DNA from: Cohnella algarum
Lineage (GTDB): Bacteria; Bacillota; Bacilli; Paenibacillales; Paenibacillaceae
Assembly: GCF_016937515.1 (NCBI RefSeq)
Contig: NZ_JAFHKM010000002.1
Coordinates: 2,289,001 to 2,353,000 of the forward strand
Length of the DNA: 64,000 nt
Direction: 5' to 3'
This document shows positions 61,511 to 64,000 of this stretch, piece after piece (positions within the stretch are counted from its first letter, which is position 1; the number at the start of each line of letters is the position of its first letter). The notes under the pieces are model-generated. The model had not been told where the DNA came from. It saw only the letters and a list, made by a program, of their open reading frames with translations, and made no database searches. Made by a program: the position numbers and the translations under genes.

Positions 61511-62953
61511 TTGAGAATCTGTTTGGTTGCGGAAGGCTCATATCCGTACATAACCGGGGGAGTGTCCAGCTGGATCCATTCGCTCGTCCGCAGCATGTCG
61601 GAGCATGAGTTCGTCATCTACGCGATCGCGGCGGAGGCTTCCCAGAAAGGCAAATTCAAATACGCGCTGCCGTCCAATATCGCGGAAGTCAGGGAAGTGT
61701 TTCTCGACTCGTTCTTGAGGGAAGAGGGGCGCTGGGGAGCCCGGTTCAAGCTGACCCGGGAGGAAGCGGCGGCGATGAAATCGCTGATCGGCGGCGACGA
61801 GCATGCGGATTGGCGGCTTATTTTCCGGGCGCTGCTGAGCGACAAGCTGACCGATGCGGCGACGTTTTTGATGAGCCGGGATTTTTACGACATTTTAAGC
61901 GCGCTGTGCGAGGAAAAGTACAGCCAGGTACCGTTCACGGAAATGTTCTGGACGGTTCGCTCCATGATTTTGCCCTTGCTCATGACCGTCCGGAGCCCTT
62001 TGCCGGAGGCGGACCTTTACCACGCGGTATCGACCGGCTATGCGGGCGTGGTCGCCGCGCTCGGCAAGCAGCGCTTCGGCAAGCCGATGGTGCTCACCGA
62101 GCACGGGATCTACTCCCGCGAACGCGAGGAGGAAATTATCAAGGCGGATTGGGTCAAAGGCTATTTTAAAGATTTGTGGATCGAGTACTTCTACACGCTT
62201 TCCGGCTGCGCTTACCAATATGCCGACGAAGTGATAACGCTGTTCAAGCGCAACAAGGAAATCGAAGTCGAGCTCGGCTGCCCCGAAGAGAAAATCCGGA
62301 TCATCCCGAACGGCGTGGCTGCGTCCGATTTCGACGGCTTGCCGCGCAAGGCGGAGGGGGAGCCGATCAACGTCGGCGCGCTTGTGCGCGTCGTGCCGAT
62401 CAAGGATATCAAAACGATGCTGCAAAGCTTCCGGCTCGTCAAGCGGGAACTGCCGCACGTTCGGTTCCATATTATGGGCCCCTACGAGGAAGACCCCGAA
62501 TATTACGAAGAATGCCTTGCCCTCATGGAGGCGATCGGGCTGACGGACGTCGAATTCACCGGGAGCGTCGACATCCGGGAGCATATCGGGAAAATGGACG
62601 TGCTCGTGCTGACGAGCATAAGCGAAGGCCAGCCGCTGGCCGTGCTCGAGGGCATGGCGGCGTCAAAGCCGTTCGTCGCGACCGACGTCGGCAGCTGCAA
62701 GGAGCTGCTGTACGGCACGGACGACGATTACGGACAGGCGGGATTGATCGCGACGGTTATGAACGAGGAGCAAATCAGCCGGCATATCGTGACGCTTTGC
62801 CGGAACGAGCGCCTGCGCAGGGAAATGGGCGCGAGCGGCCGCCGGCGCGTGGAGCGGCTGTATACGAGAGATCGGTTTATCGAGAGCTACAAGCAGCTGT
62901 ATGCCCGTTACGAGGGAAAGGAAGTGGCGCCAAATGGCGGGAATCGGCTTTGA
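61511..62953 (+). CDS. pelF: PelF-type glycosyltransferase (GT4)
   Basis: 480 aa. TTG 61511 gives the family N-terminus RICLVAEGSYPYITGGVSSW; no strong ribosome site, so coupling to the deacetylase gene (stop 6 bp earlier) is likely. A GT-B fold with LTEHGIYSRERE, a KRNKEIEVELGCPEEKIR helix, IIPNGVA, and the nucleotide-binding block LTSISEGQPLAVLEGMA. PelF uses UDP-activated sugar to build the Pel chain at the cytoplasmic side. The end overlaps pelG by 20 bp. Confidence 0.93.
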   Translation: MRICLVAEGSYPYITGGVSSWIHSLVRSMSEHEFVIYAIAAEASQKGKFKYALPSNIAEVREVFLDSFLREEGRWGARFKLTREEAAAMKSLIGGDEHADWRLIFRALLSDKLTDAATFLMSRDFYDILSALCEEKYSQVPFTEMFWTVRSMILPLLMTVRSPLPEADLYHAVSTGYAGVVAALGKQRFGKPMVLTEHGIYSREREEEIIKADWVKGYFKDLWIEYFYTLSGCAYQYADEVITLFKRNKEIEVELGCPEEKIRIIPNGVAASDFDGLPRKAEGEPINVGALVRVVPIKDIKTMLQSFRLVKRELPHVRFHIMGPYEEDPEYYEECLALMEAIGLTDVEFTGSVDIREHIGKMDVLVLTSISEGQPLAVLEGMAASKPFVATDVGSCKELLYGTDDDYGQAGLIATVMNEEQISRHIVTLCRNERLRREMGASGRRRVERLYTRDRFIESYKQLYARYEGKEVAPNGGNRL

Positions 62954-64000
62954 ACTGAAAAAAATGTACGCCAAGGCGGGTCTCGTCAACAAGGTTCAAG
63001 CGCTGGCCTATTCATCGCTGGTAACGATCGGCCCGATGCTGTCGTGCATGCTCCTCGTCGTCGTCGTGCAGTGGCTGCAGCTCCGGTTCGGCGTGTCATT
63101 CGGCGAGCGGGAGCTATTCCTGTCCGCGACGGTGTACGCGTTTATTTTTTCCTATATCATCAGCAACACGCTGACGCTGTATCTGACAAGGAGCGTGTCC
63201 GATTTTCTGTACCAGGGGAAATACGACGCGGTGCTTCCTTCCTTTTACGGCGGCCTGAAAATCGGGATGGCGACGGCAGCGGTTCCGGCGCTCGCCTTCC
63301 TCGCCTTCGCCCGCATCGATTGGCCGATGAAAGCCGCGCTGCTGCTGCTGTTTATGACGCTCATCGTCATCTGGTTCGAAGTGGTCTACCTGTCCGCCAT
63401 GAAAAATTACCGCCTGATCTCTTTTTCGTTCATGGGAGGAGCGCTCGTGACGGTCGCCGCCGTCTGGACGATGTTCGAATTCACTTCGGTCCGCAGCGCT
63501 TCCGCCGCCTTGTTCGCGGTCGACGCCGGCTTTTTGCTCACCGCCTCCGCGCTGCTCGTGCAGATCGAGAAGTTTTTCCGCACGCCGCGCCTTCGTTCCG
63601 ATTATGCCTTTCTGGCGTATTTGACCAAATATCCGTCGCTGATCGCCGTCGGCGGCTTGACGGCGCTCGGCCTGTATTCGCACCAGTTCGTCCAATGGTT
63701 CGGCAGCGAGGGGATCCTGGTCGCCGGGACGTTTCTAATGGCGCCGAAATACGACTTGGCCGTTTACTACGCGTTTTTGTCGGTCATTCCGTCGCTCGTG
63801 CTGTTCGTCGTTTCGCTGGAAACGAATCTGTATCCGAAAACCCGCCAGTATTACGATCTGATATTGCACGGAGGATCGATCGGGGACATTCGCCGCGCCC
63901 GCCAGCAAATGTTCCAGGTGCTCGCGCAGCAGCTCTCGCTGCTTATGGGCATCCAGCTCGTTTTCTCGATCGTTTCGGTCGCGTTCGGCATCCGCTTTTT
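62934..64000 (+). CDS. pelG: PelG-like exopolysaccharide membrane protein, cut by the window end
   Basis: Starts at ATG 62934, inside the pelF gene, and is open to the last base (about 355 codons). The N-terminus (MAGIGFELKKMYAKAGLV) matches PelG, which begins with a GIGFEL-type motif. Many hydrophobic helices follow (SLVTIGPMLSCMLLVVVV, KAALLLLFMTLIVIWFEVVY, and so on), and the YLTKYPSLIAVGGL stretch is typical. PelG is a multi-helix transporter of the MOP type thought to form the inner-membrane export path with PelD, PelE and PelF. The missing end lies beyond the window. Confidence 0.9.
   Translation, partial: MAGIGFELKKMYAKAGLVNKVQALAYSSLVTIGPMLSCMLLVVVVQWLQLRFGVSFGERELFLSATVYAFIFSYIISNTLTLYLTRSVSDFLYQGKYDAVLPSFYGGLKIGMATAAVPALAFLAFARIDWPMKAALLLLFMTLIVIWFEVVYLSAMKNYRLISFSFMGGALVTVAAVWTMFEFTSVRSASAALFAVDAGFLLTASALLVQIEKFFRTPRLRSDYAFLAYLTKYPSLIAVGGLTALGLYSHQFVQWFGSEGILVAGTFLMAPKYDLAVYYAFLSVIPSLVLFVVSLETNLYPKTRQYYDLILHGGSIGDIRRARQQMFQVLAQQLSLLMGIQLVFSIVSVAFGIRF

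Overview
The window is high-GC Gram-positive DNA, most likely from a spore-forming member of the Paenibacillaceae (Paenibacillus or Cohnella-like). The signs are CotF-type spore coat proteins, a BceRSAB-type module, YesM/YesN two-component systems beside LplB/LplC-type sugar permeases that lack their own ATPase, GH51/GH43/GH130 enzymes, AGGAGG-type ribosome binding sites and frequent GTG/TTG starts. The genus is an inference; no rRNA or tRNA gene was recognised.

Layout. 1-6480: a 52-bp palindromic tandem array, a Bce-type antimicrobial-peptide sensing and detoxification module (minus strand), and an ECF sigma factor with a frameshifted anti-sigma gene. 6480-11520: an AT-rich, recently rearranged island with an oxidoreductase remnant, a secreted toxin-like protein and putative immunity gene, a secreted serine protease, and an almost identical partial duplication of a lysR gene whose intact copy faces a frameshifted MFS gene. 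11570-17070: MFS transporter, family 2 glycosyltransferase, PlsY-like acyltransferase, two unknown proteins, GDP-mannose synthesis (ManC-type). 17230-26830: a repeat array, then lipoprotein - YesM - YesN - permease - permease - lipoprotein, a self-contained sugar sensing and uptake locus. 26860-27365: a second 52-bp palindromic array. 27920-31440: a three-gene sugar or polyol catabolic operon (minus strand). 31640-33360: two CotF-like coat proteins, then TetR and an SMR efflux pump. 33628-38990: a very large secreted modular glycosidase (frameshifted) and a decayed CBM32 fragment. 39100-46720: arabinan utilisation (ArsR-type regulator, ABC importer, GH51, Cys-rich small protein, GH43). 46920-50320: a long 52-bp repeat array interrupted by an IS3-family and an IS110-family element. 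50415-55110: GH130, small protein, OmpR-type two-component system, secreted YceI protein. 55218-64000: a Gram-positive Pel exopolysaccharide locus (divergent GH114-like secreted protein; epimerase-PelD fusion, PelE, PelA-type deacetylase, PelF, and PelG running off the window).

Most noteworthy: (i) two sequence-unrelated tandem repeat families, both with a 52-bp period and both keeping palindromic arms through paired base changes; (ii) an IS110 element sitting in one array whose non-coding left end carries a 12-nt copy of its own target flank and an 8-nt copy of its own right end, in the order expected for target and donor guides of a bridge RNA; (iii) a UDP-sugar epimerase fused to a PelD-like c-di-GMP receptor at the head of the pel operon; (iv) a toxin/immunity-like pair in an AT-rich island flanked by duplicated gene pieces; (v) three frameshifts that all fall in a GGGGGA tract, each repaired by one extra G.
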